In this document: positions 6,749 to 15,023 of the stretch, piece after piece | Layout of the letters: the number at the start of each line of letters is the position of its first letter | How positions within the stretch are numbered: the stretch's first letter is position 1 | Assembly (NCBI GenBank): GCA_003224235.1 | Contig: QHYU01000164.1 | Span: forward strand, 1 to 33,932 | Reading direction: 5' to 3' | Length of the DNA stretch: 33,932 nucleotides | DNA from: Acidobacteriota bacterium | GTDB taxonomy: Bacteria > Acidobacteriota > Terriglobia > Acidiferrales > UBA7541 | Made by a program: the position numbers and the translations under genes | Notes under the pieces: model-generated | Database searches by the model: none | Seen by the model: the letters and a program-made list of their open reading frames with translations, nothing else | What the model was told of the DNA's origin: nothing

Positions 6749-7000
6749 TTACAGGTGTGGTAATAGATTGGACCGCGTTATCCCAGGCTGGGCGCGCTCG
6801 GCGTTGATGCGCTCCGTCGCCAATTGAAGGTCGTAATTCTGCTTCAGCGCTGTGCGAATGAGCTCTTGCAGTTGCGACTCCTCGAAGACTTGCCACCAGG
6901 GAAGGTCTGCGTAGGACGCTGCCTGTGCTTGGGCCTGCGGGTTTTCTCTCAGATCGCGGTACGCCGTCGGAGGTTGAACGACGGGTTTATGAACACTCCC
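6749..7000 (-). pseudogene. Fragment of an RND-efflux outer-membrane factor (NodT/OprM type)
   Basis: A reading frame without its own start encodes about 83 residues that match the beginning of a mature NodT-type outer-membrane efflux lipoprotein: HKPVVQPPTAYRDL, then LPWWQVFEESQLQELIRTAL, NYDLQLATERINAERAQ and GITRSNLLPHL, followed directly by TAA at 6749-6751. Intact members are near 470 residues, so over 80% is missing, and the N-terminal lipobox is unrecognisable. No adaptor (HlyD) or RND pump gene is nearby. It is the relic of a tripartite efflux operon. Between 6583 and 6748 I see no further convincing coding sequence. Confidence 0.75.
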
Positions 7001-7123
7001 GCGCGTTCCGGAGGGACGAAGCGGCCCGCGTGGCTGGGCTGGAGAGATTTAGCAATTCCGCGACAAGTCGTCAAGCCCTTTATTGCCCATATCGCATTTC
7101 ACCTTCCGCGCCCCTGCGCCGAT

Positions 7124-7342
7124 CTAGCGCCTTCGGGTTCTCCTGGGCCTCTTCCACGTCTTCGACTTCGTCAGAGCCTCGATGGCGCGCCGAACATCCT
7201 TGGGGGACCACAGCCGCATTCTAATGCCACGTACGTTAGCGAGGGGAGGAGCGGGGATCGTGCCTCGCTTGATGGCCCGCTGGAAGTTTGGCTGATGCAT
7301 GCCCAGTAGTTTGGCGACTTGAACCGTGGAGAGCTTTGGCAT
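7124..7342 (-). CDS. Small helix-turn-helix DNA-binding protein, 72 aa
   Basis: The protein begins MPKLSTVQVAKLLGMHQ and has the pattern of the HTH_17 / MerR-like excisionase fold: a helix-turn-helix at about residues 5-30, a small wing (NVRGIRMRLWSPKDV) and a following helix. The tail is very basic (KTWKRPRRTRRR). The internal ATG at 7342 is chosen because the domain starts right behind it; the longer frame to 7378 adds an unrelated stretch. Such proteins regulate nearby genes or assist recombinases, but no integrase is present here. It is isolated and points toward the efflux-protein fragment. Confidence 0.65.
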   Translation of the reverse strand: MPKLSTVQVAKLLGMHQPNFQRAIKRGTIPAPPLANVRGIRMRLWSPKDVRRAIEALTKSKTWKRPRRTRRR

Positions 7343-7733
7343 TTCGTTATAGACCCAGAGCGCAACCGCGCACGACATCCAACCCTTCGGCCTTTGGGAG
7401 TTGCATCACACAGACAGTGGCAGGCCGGGACCAAGACCGCTGTTGTCCGCGGTCTGCGGCACCTGCCCTGTTCCCTTTCGTCGTGGAAACATCCAGCATG
7501 ACCCTGGTGCTCTCCATAGTTCATAGGCTAGCTTGCGCAGAGAGTTCTTGCCTTACTTATCGTTCGTATGCTTAGTACCCCAAGCAGGAAATACCTGGCG
7601 CTGCGAGGATGCGCCTCATCAATGGAAACGCTCGGCGGCGCTTCGCAAGAGCAAGTTGTGCAAGTGATTCAGATCAAGATCTTCGGCGGGCCACCTTAAC
7701 CTCGTTTGAAGGGGCGCAGATTACGCACCGGGG
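7343..7733. other. 391 bp without a recognisable gene
   Basis: No frame on either strand gives a protein I recognise. There is one short inverted repeat (GACCGC...GCGGTC with an 8-bp loop, near 7436-7455) without a following T-run. The right part is the untranslated region behind the amine-oxidase-like gene. Confidence 0.5.
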
Positions 7734-9326
7734 CTACTTCACATACCATCCGCGTGTCGCTGCCAGAACTGAAGTTGTGGTCTGACCTGACCGCACTGAG
7801 GCACGCCTACCGGGGCTTTCATGGCGCTCGGTACCGGGATGGCCCGCCAAGAGTTTCTCGACCCACTCGACAGAGTGGCGAGCGGCGGACACGGCCCCAG
7901 AGGTCAGCGATTCAGGTCCTTCGGAATCCGTGTTCGCGAAGAAGATGCGTTCCATCGGCTGTCTGGCTACGGGGATGATGCGCGTGTATGTGCCCGGCGT
8001 GGCCATAAACATGGGGTGGCCACGCCGGTAGATGTGCACCTCGGTCGGATCAATGTTGAACCCTGGCATCAGCCCCTGAAAATCACGGAGCACAGCGCCG
8101 GCCAACTCGCGGCAGCCCTCTTCGCTTAGCAGACGAGCACGTTCCGCTTCGGGGAGCGGGGTATAGAACGTCAGGATGTTCTGTTCTTGCCGGTAGTCCG
8201 GCTGATTGCGCAGCACCCAGTCAGCCACAACGAAATCCGTGAATGCCTTGCCCGGCGCCCAGGTATCATACCCGCGACTGTAGACCGGCCGGTCGAAAAT
8301 CACGTTTACAACAGGATAGGGCGCGTAACGGATTTTCTTCATCGCCTCTCTCTGCCTTTCCGGCAGACCCATCACCAGCCGTGAGGCGATGAACTTGGGT
8401 GTGGCCATGATCACGGCCTTCGCGGCGATCGTCTGCGGCTTTCCTTGATGCACGAAAGTCACATGGACTTCGTTCTTCTGGGGCTCGACGACCACAACAG
8501 TGGCCCCGCCTAGCATTTGCTCGCAGTGCCCTGGCATCAGAACTTCCGTCAAGCGCCTGCTGATGGCGCCCAGGCCCCCGGGCAGTGTGACACGTTGGTC
8601 GGACCCTTCCCCGGCGATGGTCTGGAGTTCCTCGATGGCCACCAGCGCTGAGGTTGCTTCCGCCCGCGCACCCCAGTTCGATGGGCCAAAGCAGTCCCAC
8701 CACTTCTGAACCTGCGTGGCGTAGCCGGCCGTATACTTCGTCAGAGGTTCGTTATCCAGTTCCTTGCGGCGCTTGTCGATGTTGATCGCTCTCATCGCTT
8801 CACGGAACTTCTTGAAGCTCTCGCGCACACTGGCTGGGTAGGGAAGCTGGTCCAGCCCCTTCCGCCAAGTGTCCTCGACGAAAACCCCCTTCACAATGGT
8901 GGGGTCGGGACAGTTGACAGGGAGCAGCTTCAGGCCGATTTCGTTTGCCAATTGGTCCCCGGCCTCACCAGCGAATTCAAATGCGGATCCCGTGGCATAG
9001 GCCTCGCCTTGGTGCTCCTCCAGATAGGCATTCCCGCCCCAATGGTTTTCTTTTTCGAGGAGGAGAAATTTATAGTTCTGCAAGAAGTAGGCGGCGGAAA
9101 GCCCGCTCACTCCTCCGCCGATGATGGCGACATCGTGGCGACCCGAAACCCTCGGGCGCGCGAACCGGTGGCCGTCGCGCACTTGGTGACAGACATTGTA
9201 GTCTTCGCCGTTGACGTCTGCCGGGTGTCCCGCCGGGATGGCCAGCAGTAGTTCGTCCAGCGGACAGCCGGCAACCACCGACCCAGCCACTATGAACTTA
9301 ATGAAATCCCTGCGAGTGTGCTTCAT
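7734..9326 (-). CDS. Tat-exported FAD-dependent amine-oxidase-like protein, 530 aa
   Basis: A flavoprotein of the amine oxidase / NAD(P)-binding Rossmann family, likely oxidising an amine in the periplasm. The N-terminus has a twin-arginine signal (TRRDFIKF, R5-R6) and a hydrophobic stretch. The FAD-binding dinucleotide motif IIGGGVSGLSAAYFL begins near residue 68 and is followed by the acidic ribose-binding end LLLEKENHWGG. A typical C-terminal FAD-contact region (FANTDSEGPESLTSGAVSAA) is near residue 470. GAGGAG lies upstream of the ATG. It is 52 bp behind the PotC-like gene, at the end of the transport operon, which supports an amine substrate. It could equally be a carotenoid-desaturase-like oxidoreductase; the reaction is inferred from context. 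The last ~40 residues look like low-similarity tail sequence. Confidence 0.8.
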   Translation of the reverse strand: MKHTRRDFIKFIVAGSVVAGCPLDELLLAIPAGHPADVNGEDYNVCHQVRDGHRFARPRVSGRHDVAIIGGGVSGLSAAYFLQNYKFLLLEKENHWGGNAYLEEHQGEAYATGSAFEFAGEAGDQLANEIGLKLLPVNCPDPTIVKGVFVEDTWRKGLDQLPYPASVRESFKKFREAMRAINIDKRRKELDNEPLTKYTAGYATQVQKWWDCFGPSNWGARAEATSALVAIEELQTIAGEGSDQRVTLPGGLGAISRRLTEVLMPGHCEQMLGGATVVVVEPQKNEVHVTFVHQGKPQTIAAKAVIMATPKFIASRLVMGLPERQREAMKKIRYAPYPVVNVIFDRPVYSRGYDTWAPGKAFTDFVVADWVLRNQPDYRQEQNILTFYTPLPEAERARLLSEEGCRELAGAVLRDFQGLMPGFNIDPTEVHIYRRGHPMFMATPGTYTRIIPVARQPMERIFFANTDSEGPESLTSGAVSAARHSVEWVEKLLAGHPGTERHESPGRRASVRSGQTTTSVLAATRGWYVK

Positions 9327-9378
9327 GTTTAGTCTCCTCGGAGCGTGGCCGGGACCATTTCGGCGGCGGCCTCAGGCC

Positions 9379-10167
9379 TTAGCTGCGTGTGCGCAGGCGA
9401 TACCACACCAGGATCAGGCCAACTGAGGCCAGGAAAATGATCGTCGAAACGGCATTGATTTCCGGGGTCAAGCCGCGGCGCAAGCGTCCCCAGATTTCCA
9501 GCGGCAAGGTGTTGTCCCGTCCGATCAGAAAAAAACTCACCGCGATCTCGTCCATCGAGAGGGTGAAGATCAGCAGCCCCGCGGCCACCAGCGGCAACCG
9601 CAGGTTTGGCAAGGTTACGCGCCAGAACGTTCTCCAGTAGCTCGCCCCCAGATCGAGCGAGGCTTCCTCCTGTGCCCGGTCCATCTTCTGCAAGCCGGCG
9701 GAGATTTCCGTGGTGCCCACGGAGATCAGGGCGGTCCCGTGGCCGATGATGACGGTGAGCAGACTCAATTTCATGCCCGCGAACACCGCCAGCATCAACA
9801 GGGAGAGCCCGGTGATAATCCCCGGCAGGATGAGCGGCAGCAGAACCAGCCGTCGGAACAGCGCCTTGCCTGGAAACGCCACGCGGTCGAGCGCCAGAGC
9901 CGCTGGCAGGCCGAGCGCTAGGGCGATCGCGACCGCGGCCAAGGCTACGAGCAGGCTGTTGACCACGGCGTCCAAGATTGCCCCGTCGCTCGCCAGCATC
10001 CGGTACCAATCGAGCGTGAGATGGCGGGGTGGGAACCCGCCAACGCCTTCGCGATTGAACGAATACAAGATCAACACCACGATGGGCAAGTAGAGGAATG
10101 CAAACACACCAGCCGCGTAGGTCGCCAGCCACCCGAATCGGCGCCGAACGGAACTCTGCCCACTCAC
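9379..10167 (-). CDS. potC: Polyamine ABC transporter permease, PotC type
   Basis: A second inner-membrane permease of a spermidine/putrescine-type importer, 262 residues with six predicted helices, the family's usual length. The cytoplasmic coupling motif is EEASLDLGASYWRTFWRVTL, with the EAA-loop pattern. A GTG start at 10167 is chosen because it overlaps the stop of the PotB-like gene as GTGA; a GTG at 10179 is in frame too. The longer reading frame to 10236 adds sequence without membrane character. It ends 52 bp before the amine-oxidase-like gene and acts with PotA, PotB and PotD. Confidence 0.9.
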   Translation of the reverse strand: MSGQSSVRRRFGWLATYAAGVFAFLYLPIVVLILYSFNREGVGGFPPRHLTLDWYRMLASDGAILDAVVNSLLVALAAVAIALALGLPAALALDRVAFPGKALFRRLVLLPLILPGIITGLSLLMLAVFAGMKLSLLTVIIGHGTALISVGTTEISAGLQKMDRAQEEASLDLGASYWRTFWRVTLPNLRLPLVAAGLLIFTLSMDEIAVSFFLIGRDNTLPLEIWGRLRRGLTPEINAVSTIIFLASVGLILVWYRLRTRS

Positions 10168-11009
10168 GTGAAGGTCCACTTTTTCTCGGTTCGCTCCACC
10201 GCAAACAGCATGCCCAAGACCAGGAGCATGATGCAAACAGAGATGGCCGCCCCCAGCGGCCAGTCGAACGCCGCGCCAAACAGGCTGACCACTATGTTGG
10301 AGATCATGATGCCGCTTGCTCCCCCAACCAGCAGCGGCGCAAGGAAATCTCCGAGCGTCAGCACAAAGGCAAATGTAGCACCGGCCAGCAACCCGGGTAG
10401 TGAGAGGGGAAAGATTACTCGCCAGAACGTCACCCGCGGCGAAGCGCCCAGGTCCTGAGAAGCCTCGACCAAATGCCGAGGAATGTGTTCAAGCGAGGCG
10501 TAAATGGGGAGGAGTGTGAACGGCGTATAGATATGTGTCAGCACGAGTACTACGGCAAATGGACTATAAAGGAAGAATCCCACAGGCTCGCGAACCAGGT
10601 GGAGATACTGGAGGAAGCCGTTCAGGACGCCGTCGCTGCCGAGAATGGTTTTCCACGCGTAGCCGCGCACGAGGTAGCTGACCCAAAGCGGAACGATCAC
10701 CAGTTGGTAGAGCAGGTCCTTCCGCGCCCCAGCGTGGAATGACAGGTAGTAGGCCAACGGATAGCCCAGGACCAAGGCAAGCATCGTGACAGCACCGGCG
10801 ATTTTCATCGATCGGAATAGCACCTGCAAGTACATCCAGTTCCGCCCGAGGTCGCGATAATTTTCGAGGTTCCACTGCCGCATGATCGTGCCCGAGGATA
10901 CAGTCCAAAAGCTATAGCTGAGCAACAGGGCATACGGGACTAGTAAGAACAGCGTTACCCACAACAGCGGCGGAATTGCGACGGCCAATTTATACGCTCG
11001 CGAATACAC
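10164..11009 (-). CDS. potB: Polyamine ABC transporter permease, PotB type
   Basis: The first permease of the importer, 281 residues with six predicted helices starting near residue 10 (LLWVTLFLLVPYALLLSYSF). The EAA loop reads EASQDLGASPRVTFWRVIFP. The start is the GTG at 11009, which has GAGGAG seven to eight bases upstream (inside the end of the PotA-like gene) and lies 2 bp behind that gene's stop. The longer frame to 11309 runs antisense-like through PotA and is not plausible. The stop overlaps the PotC-like start by 4 bp, which indicates translational coupling. Confidence 0.9.
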   Translation of the reverse strand: MYSRAYKLAVAIPPLLWVTLFLLVPYALLLSYSFWTVSSGTIMRQWNLENYRDLGRNWMYLQVLFRSMKIAGAVTMLALVLGYPLAYYLSFHAGARKDLLYQLVIVPLWVSYLVRGYAWKTILGSDGVLNGFLQYLHLVREPVGFFLYSPFAVVLVLTHIYTPFTLLPIYASLEHIPRHLVEASQDLGASPRVTFWRVIFPLSLPGLLAGATFAFVLTLGDFLAPLLVGGASGIMISNIVVSLFGAAFDWPLGAAISVCIMLLVLGMLFAVERTEKKWTFT

Positions 11010-11011
11010 GC

Positions 11012-12136
11012 TCAGCTCTCCTCTGCGTCGTGCAGCCGCACTGCGTCGCTCGCCGAAAAAGCGAATGCGCATTGCCCCTCGAGGATCCTGCGGCTCGGAG
11101 TCCGCACCTGGAGCACGCGGCCGTCCGCACAGGAGATCTCGATCAGGTCGGTATCGCCGCAGAAGGTCTGCTGCCCGATGGTCGCCAAGAATCGTACGGT
11201 TTGTTGGTCGTCCGGGTCCGCCGGTGAAACGAGTCGGATGTGCTCCGGTCGCAACGAGAAAGTGGCCGGCCCGGGGCGGCCTTCGCACGGCCAGGAGAAG
11301 GCGCCCCATCGCGCCACGCCGTCCACAACCTCGGCGCGTAACAAGTTGGTCTGTCCGACGAACTGCGCGGTGTAGGCCGTCGACGGGCGGTTATAGATTT
11401 CGCGCGGCGCAGCGATCTGCTCGAGCTCTCCGGCCCGCAGCAGCGCGATGCGGTCGGAAAGAGCCATCGCTTCGTCCTGGTCGTGCGTCACGAACAGAAA
11501 CGTGATGCCGACCTCGCGCTGGAGCATCTTCAGCTCCCACTGCATCTGCCGTCGCAGGTTTGCGTCCAGTGCCGACAGCGGCTCATCGAGCAGCAGCAGC
11601 AGCGGCCGGTTCACCAGGGCGCGCGCCAGTGCGACCCGTTGCTGCTGCCCGCCGCTCAATTTCGACGGAGCCGCGCCGGCATACGCGCTCATCTTGACCA
11701 TGGCGAGGGCCTGCTCAACCCGTTGGGCAATCTCGGCTTTCGCCACACCTTGCGCGCGCAACCCATACGCGACGTTTTCGAAGACGGATAGATGCGGAAA
11801 GAGCGCATAGTGCTGGAAAACAGTGTTAACCTGCCGGCGATGGGGAGGCAGCCGGTCCAACCGCTCGCCCCCCATCCAGATCTCTCCCGTGTCCGGCCGC
11901 TCGAAGCCGGCGATCAGCCGCAGCAGCGTAGTCTTCCCGGAACCGCTCTCCCCCAGAATGGTCAGGAACTCTCCCGGCGCGACATCGAGTGAGACGTCGC
12001 GCAGCACCGTGCGGGGCCCGAAGCTCTTGGCAACCGAGCGAATCTGAAGCAGTGGCTCGCCGGCAGCCGCCTTCTCCGGCGCCTTCGGGGCTTCTTGAGG
12101 TTGGGTCAAGTGCGTGTCCCGGTTCTGGATTGACAC
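11012..12136 (-). CDS. potA: Polyamine ABC transporter ATPase, PotA type
   Basis: The ATP-hydrolysing subunit of the importer, 374 residues. Walker A is GESGSGKTT (62-70), Q-loop Q108, signature LSGGQQQR (160-167), Walker B LLLLLDEP (179-186) and H-loop H218. A C-terminal TOBE-type regulatory domain begins around residue 290 (SLRPEHIRLV). All catalytic motifs are intact. The GTG start at 12136 is 22 bp behind the PotD-like gene. The residues before about 28 (QPQEAPKAPEKAAAG) form a flexible extension. Family relatives import spermidine, putrescine, opines or aminophosphonates, so the polyamine call leans on the neighbours. Confidence 0.92.
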   Translation of the reverse strand: MSIQNRDTHLTQPQEAPKAPEKAAAGEPLLQIRSVAKSFGPRTVLRDVSLDVAPGEFLTILGESGSGKTTLLRLIAGFERPDTGEIWMGGERLDRLPPHRRQVNTVFQHYALFPHLSVFENVAYGLRAQGVAKAEIAQRVEQALAMVKMSAYAGAAPSKLSGGQQQRVALARALVNRPLLLLLDEPLSALDANLRRQMQWELKMLQREVGITFLFVTHDQDEAMALSDRIALLRAGELEQIAAPREIYNRPSTAYTAQFVGQTNLLRAEVVDGVARWGAFSWPCEGRPGPATFSLRPEHIRLVSPADPDDQQTVRFLATIGQQTFCGDTDLIEISCADGRVLQVRTPSRRILEGQCAFAFSASDAVRLHDAEES

Positions 12137-12158
12137 CCCGCGGAATTTTGTCGGCCAG

Positions 12159-13220
12159 TTACTGCGCGGCCTTCACTTCGTTCCATATCTCGTTGTACTT
12201 ACCGCGCCGGGGCACGTGCCTCCAGAAGAAGATGCGCGCCATATAGGCATCGGGGTCATCGAGGTGTAGGTTCTTTTTCTCCTCCAAGGACATCTGCTGG
12301 GCAGCCAGGGGGTTCGCCGGGACGTAGCCGGTCACCTCGGTCACGAGCTCCTGCGTGCGCGCCTGGATCATGTACTCGAGGAAGGCGTGCGCGAGCTCCT
12401 TGTGCTCGCTTGCCGCAGTGATCATCAAGTGGTCGATCCAACCGGTGGTGCTTTCCCGTGGGATGATTTCGCCAATGGGAAAGTTGAGCTTGCGAAGCTG
12501 GTTGGTCATCAGCGGCCAGCCCATGGCCGCCACCACCTCGTGGTTCTGGAATAGGTTGGTGAGTTCGCCTCCGGTCGCCCAGATCTTTCGGATATTAGGC
12601 TTCAGCTCGAGCAGCTTCTGCTTGACACGAGCGAGCTGCTCATCGCTCAGGTTATATAGCGCGGCTGGATCGGGCTTGTCGTACCCCAGGACTTGCGCGG
12701 CCATGTAAACCGTCGAAAGGTCATCCCACACGGAGATCTTGCCCCGATATTTCGGATCCCAGAGCACGCTCCAGCTCTCCGGCGGCTTCGCAAAAAAAGT
12801 CGCGTCGTAGAGCAACGGGTTTGGCCCCCACATGAACGGTACGCCGTAGACTTTGTCGCCTGCGCGGACCAGTGGCAACGCGCGCAATTTCGGCGAAAGC
12901 TGCGGGTAAGATGGCAACTTCGAAGGGTCAAGTGGCGCGGCCAGGCCCGAGGTCGCAATCATTGTGGCCACATCGCTCGAAGGGGAAATGACATCGTAGT
13001 TCGAGGCGCTTCCCCCGCGAAGCTTGGCGACCAGTTCGTCGCTCGAGCCCATGTAGGACGCGACGATCTTGCAGCGGTGCGCCTCCTCGAATCCGCGCAC
13101 GAAGGACGGGTCGGCATATCCTTCCCACACCAGCAGGCTCAGCGTGGGAACCTGCCTGCGGCACGAATCTGTCGTCACCACCGCGAGGGCGATCAGGGCG
13201 ACAAGCACAGCTCGTTTCAT
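12159..13220 (-). CDS. potD: Extracellular polyamine-binding protein, PotD/PotF type
   Basis: The substrate-capturing protein of the importer, 353 residues. A signal sequence of about 20 residues ends in TTDSC; the cysteine (C20) could be lipidated, but the lipobox is not classical. The mature part has the family features LLVWEGYADPSFVRGFE, SNYDVISPSSD, VYGVPFMWGPNPLLYD (near 124-139) and SWSVLWDPKYRGKISVWDD. The usual start of such proteins in E. coli is near this length (about 350-370). Its ATG overlaps the stop of the amidohydrolase gene as ATGA. Ligand-contact residues cannot be assigned with certainty, so the exact amine is open. Confidence 0.88.
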   Translation of the reverse strand: MKRAVLVALIALAVVTTDSCRRQVPTLSLLVWEGYADPSFVRGFEEAHRCKIVASYMGSSDELVAKLRGGSASNYDVISPSSDVATMIATSGLAAPLDPSKLPSYPQLSPKLRALPLVRAGDKVYGVPFMWGPNPLLYDATFFAKPPESWSVLWDPKYRGKISVWDDLSTVYMAAQVLGYDKPDPAALYNLSDEQLARVKQKLLELKPNIRKIWATGGELTNLFQNHEVVAAMGWPLMTNQLRKLNFPIGEIIPRESTTGWIDHLMITAASEHKELAHAFLEYMIQARTQELVTEVTGYVPANPLAAQQMSLEEKKNLHLDDPDAYMARIFFWRHVPRRGKYNEIWNEVKAAQ

Positions 13221-14965
13221 CGGGTCGCCTCGGGCTGCGCGGCTCCGCGGCTAGCCCAGCAGGAAGCCTGATAGACTGTCTTCCCACCCACCATAGTCAA
13301 CAGGACTGTGGTCCGGCGGACGGCGTGGGGGTCGATTTCGAATAAATTCTGCGACACGATTACGAGGTCGGCGAGTTTACCCGGCTCGATCGATCCTTCG
13401 GTTTTCTCCCGTCGGCCGGCGATTGCCGCACCGAGAGTATACGCCTCGATGGCCTCGGCCATCCTGAGCCGCTGCTCGGGTACCCAGCCCCCTGGAGGGA
13501 GGCCTTGGACGTCTTGTCGTGTGACTGCATTTTGAAGTCCCGCCCAAGGGTTCAAGGTCACCACGGGCCAATCGCTTCCGAAGGCCAGCCGGCCTCCCCC
13601 GCTGGCCACGCTGCGCCAGGCAAACGCGCGTGTTTCGCGCTCCGGGCCAACGTTGCGCACCCAAACATTCAGCGTATCTTCGTCAGGATAGGCGTGCAAG
13701 GGCTGAAAGCTGGCGATGACGCCTAGCCGCCCGAAGCGTGAGATGTCCGCCGAGCTAATCGTTTCGATATGCTCGATGCGCGGGCGGGCGTCACGGCTGC
13801 CGTTGGCCTGAGGTGCCTGTTCATAGGCGTCCAGGGCCAAGCGCACGGCCGCGTCGCCAATGGCGTGCGTGAAAATCTGAAAACCGCGGCGGTTCAGCTC
13901 CGCCACAGACTGCTTATACTTGTCAGCCTCCCAAAACATCTTTCCGCTTACGCTGCGGTCGTCAGCGTAGGGCGCCAGCATCGCCGCCGTGTGCGACTCG
14001 ACGACGCCGTCGAGCATCGTCTTGACAGCTCCGGCCGAGAGCCACTCGTCGTTGAACCGGCGACGGGCTTCTTCAATGGTTTCGATCGTTTCCGGCTTGA
14101 GGGCTGGCGGATTCAGGAAGTAGGCGATGTACATGCGCACGGTGAGCGCTCCGCCGCCCCGGAGTTCGTCGTAGAGTTCGAACTCTTCAAAGTCTCCGCC
14201 GGCGCTGTGCACGCGGACCAGCCCGTTGCGATTGGCCTCAGCTATCCCTTGCTGTAAGGCTGCCAGCTTCTCGGCGCGCGTCGGCTTCGGCACAACACGC
14301 TCGATTAATTCGGAAGCCGCTTCCTTGAGCGCGCCCGTCGGCTCGCCGGTCTCCGAGTCGCGCACGATCTGGCCATTCGGCGGATCCGGCGTGTCGCGAG
14401 TGATGCCAGCCTTCGCCAGCGCGCGGCTATTCGCCCAGTAGGTGTGACCGTCAAAGCCCTCGAGCAGCGCGGGACGATCCGCCAAGATCTCGTCAAGGAA
14501 TTTCTTGTGCGGCAGCGCCGCCTGTCCAAAGACCGGGTAGGTCCACCCGCGACCCAGTATCCACCCCCTGCCAGGATGAGAAGCGGCATAGTCTTTGACC
14601 CGCTGCTGGATTTCGGCCACGGTACGCGCGCCCTCCAGGTTCACCTGGCCGAGGGCAAGCGAGCCGGAAAGGAAATGGATGTGGCAATCGGTGAAGCCCG
14701 GCAGCACCAGGTGCCCGCGCGCGTCGATCACCCGCGTCCCCCGCCCTCGAAACCGCTCGATCTCTCGGTTGCTTCCGACAGCCACGATTTTGTCGCCGCG
14801 GATGGCCAACGCTTCTGCCCACGGCTTTTGTGCGTTGACAGTGTAGACTTTGCCGTGGACGATGATGGTGTCTGCTGGCGCGCTCTTTGGCTTGGGAACT
14901 GCCGCGGAAGCCGCGCCCAGCGAAAAAAGGCACCCGATCACCAGCGCTCTTCGCCAATCTGACAT
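13217..14965 (-). CDS. Secreted amidohydrolase, YtcJ/Amidohydro_3 family, 582 aa
   Basis: A metal-dependent amidohydrolase. A signal peptide covers residues 1-22. The first metal motif is DCHIHFLSG (H95, H97). Later ligands appear in FTHAIGDAA, in PRIEHIETIS and in LAFGSDWPVV (the catalytic aspartate). The C-terminal composite domain ends in GKLADLVIVSQNLF and TVLLTMVGGKTVY. Known relatives hydrolyse N-substituted formamides or amides, but specificities vary widely. GGGAG precedes the ATG by eight bases. The gene follows the regulator by 58 bp and its stop overlaps the PotD-like start by 4 bp, so it is the first enzyme of the transport operon. A natural guess is that it frees the amine from an amide before uptake; this is an inference. 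Confidence 0.88.
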   Translation of the reverse strand: MSDWRRALVIGCLFSLGAASAAVPKPKSAPADTIIVHGKVYTVNAQKPWAEALAIRGDKIVAVGSNREIERFRGRGTRVIDARGHLVLPGFTDCHIHFLSGSLALGQVNLEGARTVAEIQQRVKDYAASHPGRGWILGRGWTYPVFGQAALPHKKFLDEILADRPALLEGFDGHTYWANSRALAKAGITRDTPDPPNGQIVRDSETGEPTGALKEAASELIERVVPKPTRAEKLAALQQGIAEANRNGLVRVHSAGGDFEEFELYDELRGGGALTVRMYIAYFLNPPALKPETIETIEEARRRFNDEWLSAGAVKTMLDGVVESHTAAMLAPYADDRSVSGKMFWEADKYKQSVAELNRRGFQIFTHAIGDAAVRLALDAYEQAPQANGSRDARPRIEHIETISSADISRFGRLGVIASFQPLHAYPDEDTLNVWVRNVGPERETRAFAWRSVASGGGRLAFGSDWPVVTLNPWAGLQNAVTRQDVQGLPPGGWVPEQRLRMAEAIEAYTLGAAIAGRREKTEGSIEPGKLADLVIVSQNLFEIDPHAVRRTTVLLTMVGGKTVYQASCWASRGAAQPEATR

Positions 14966-15023
14966 CGACGATCTCCCAGGGCTGCTTGGGCGGAAGTGAG
15001 AGTTCGACGAGCGACACCAACGC

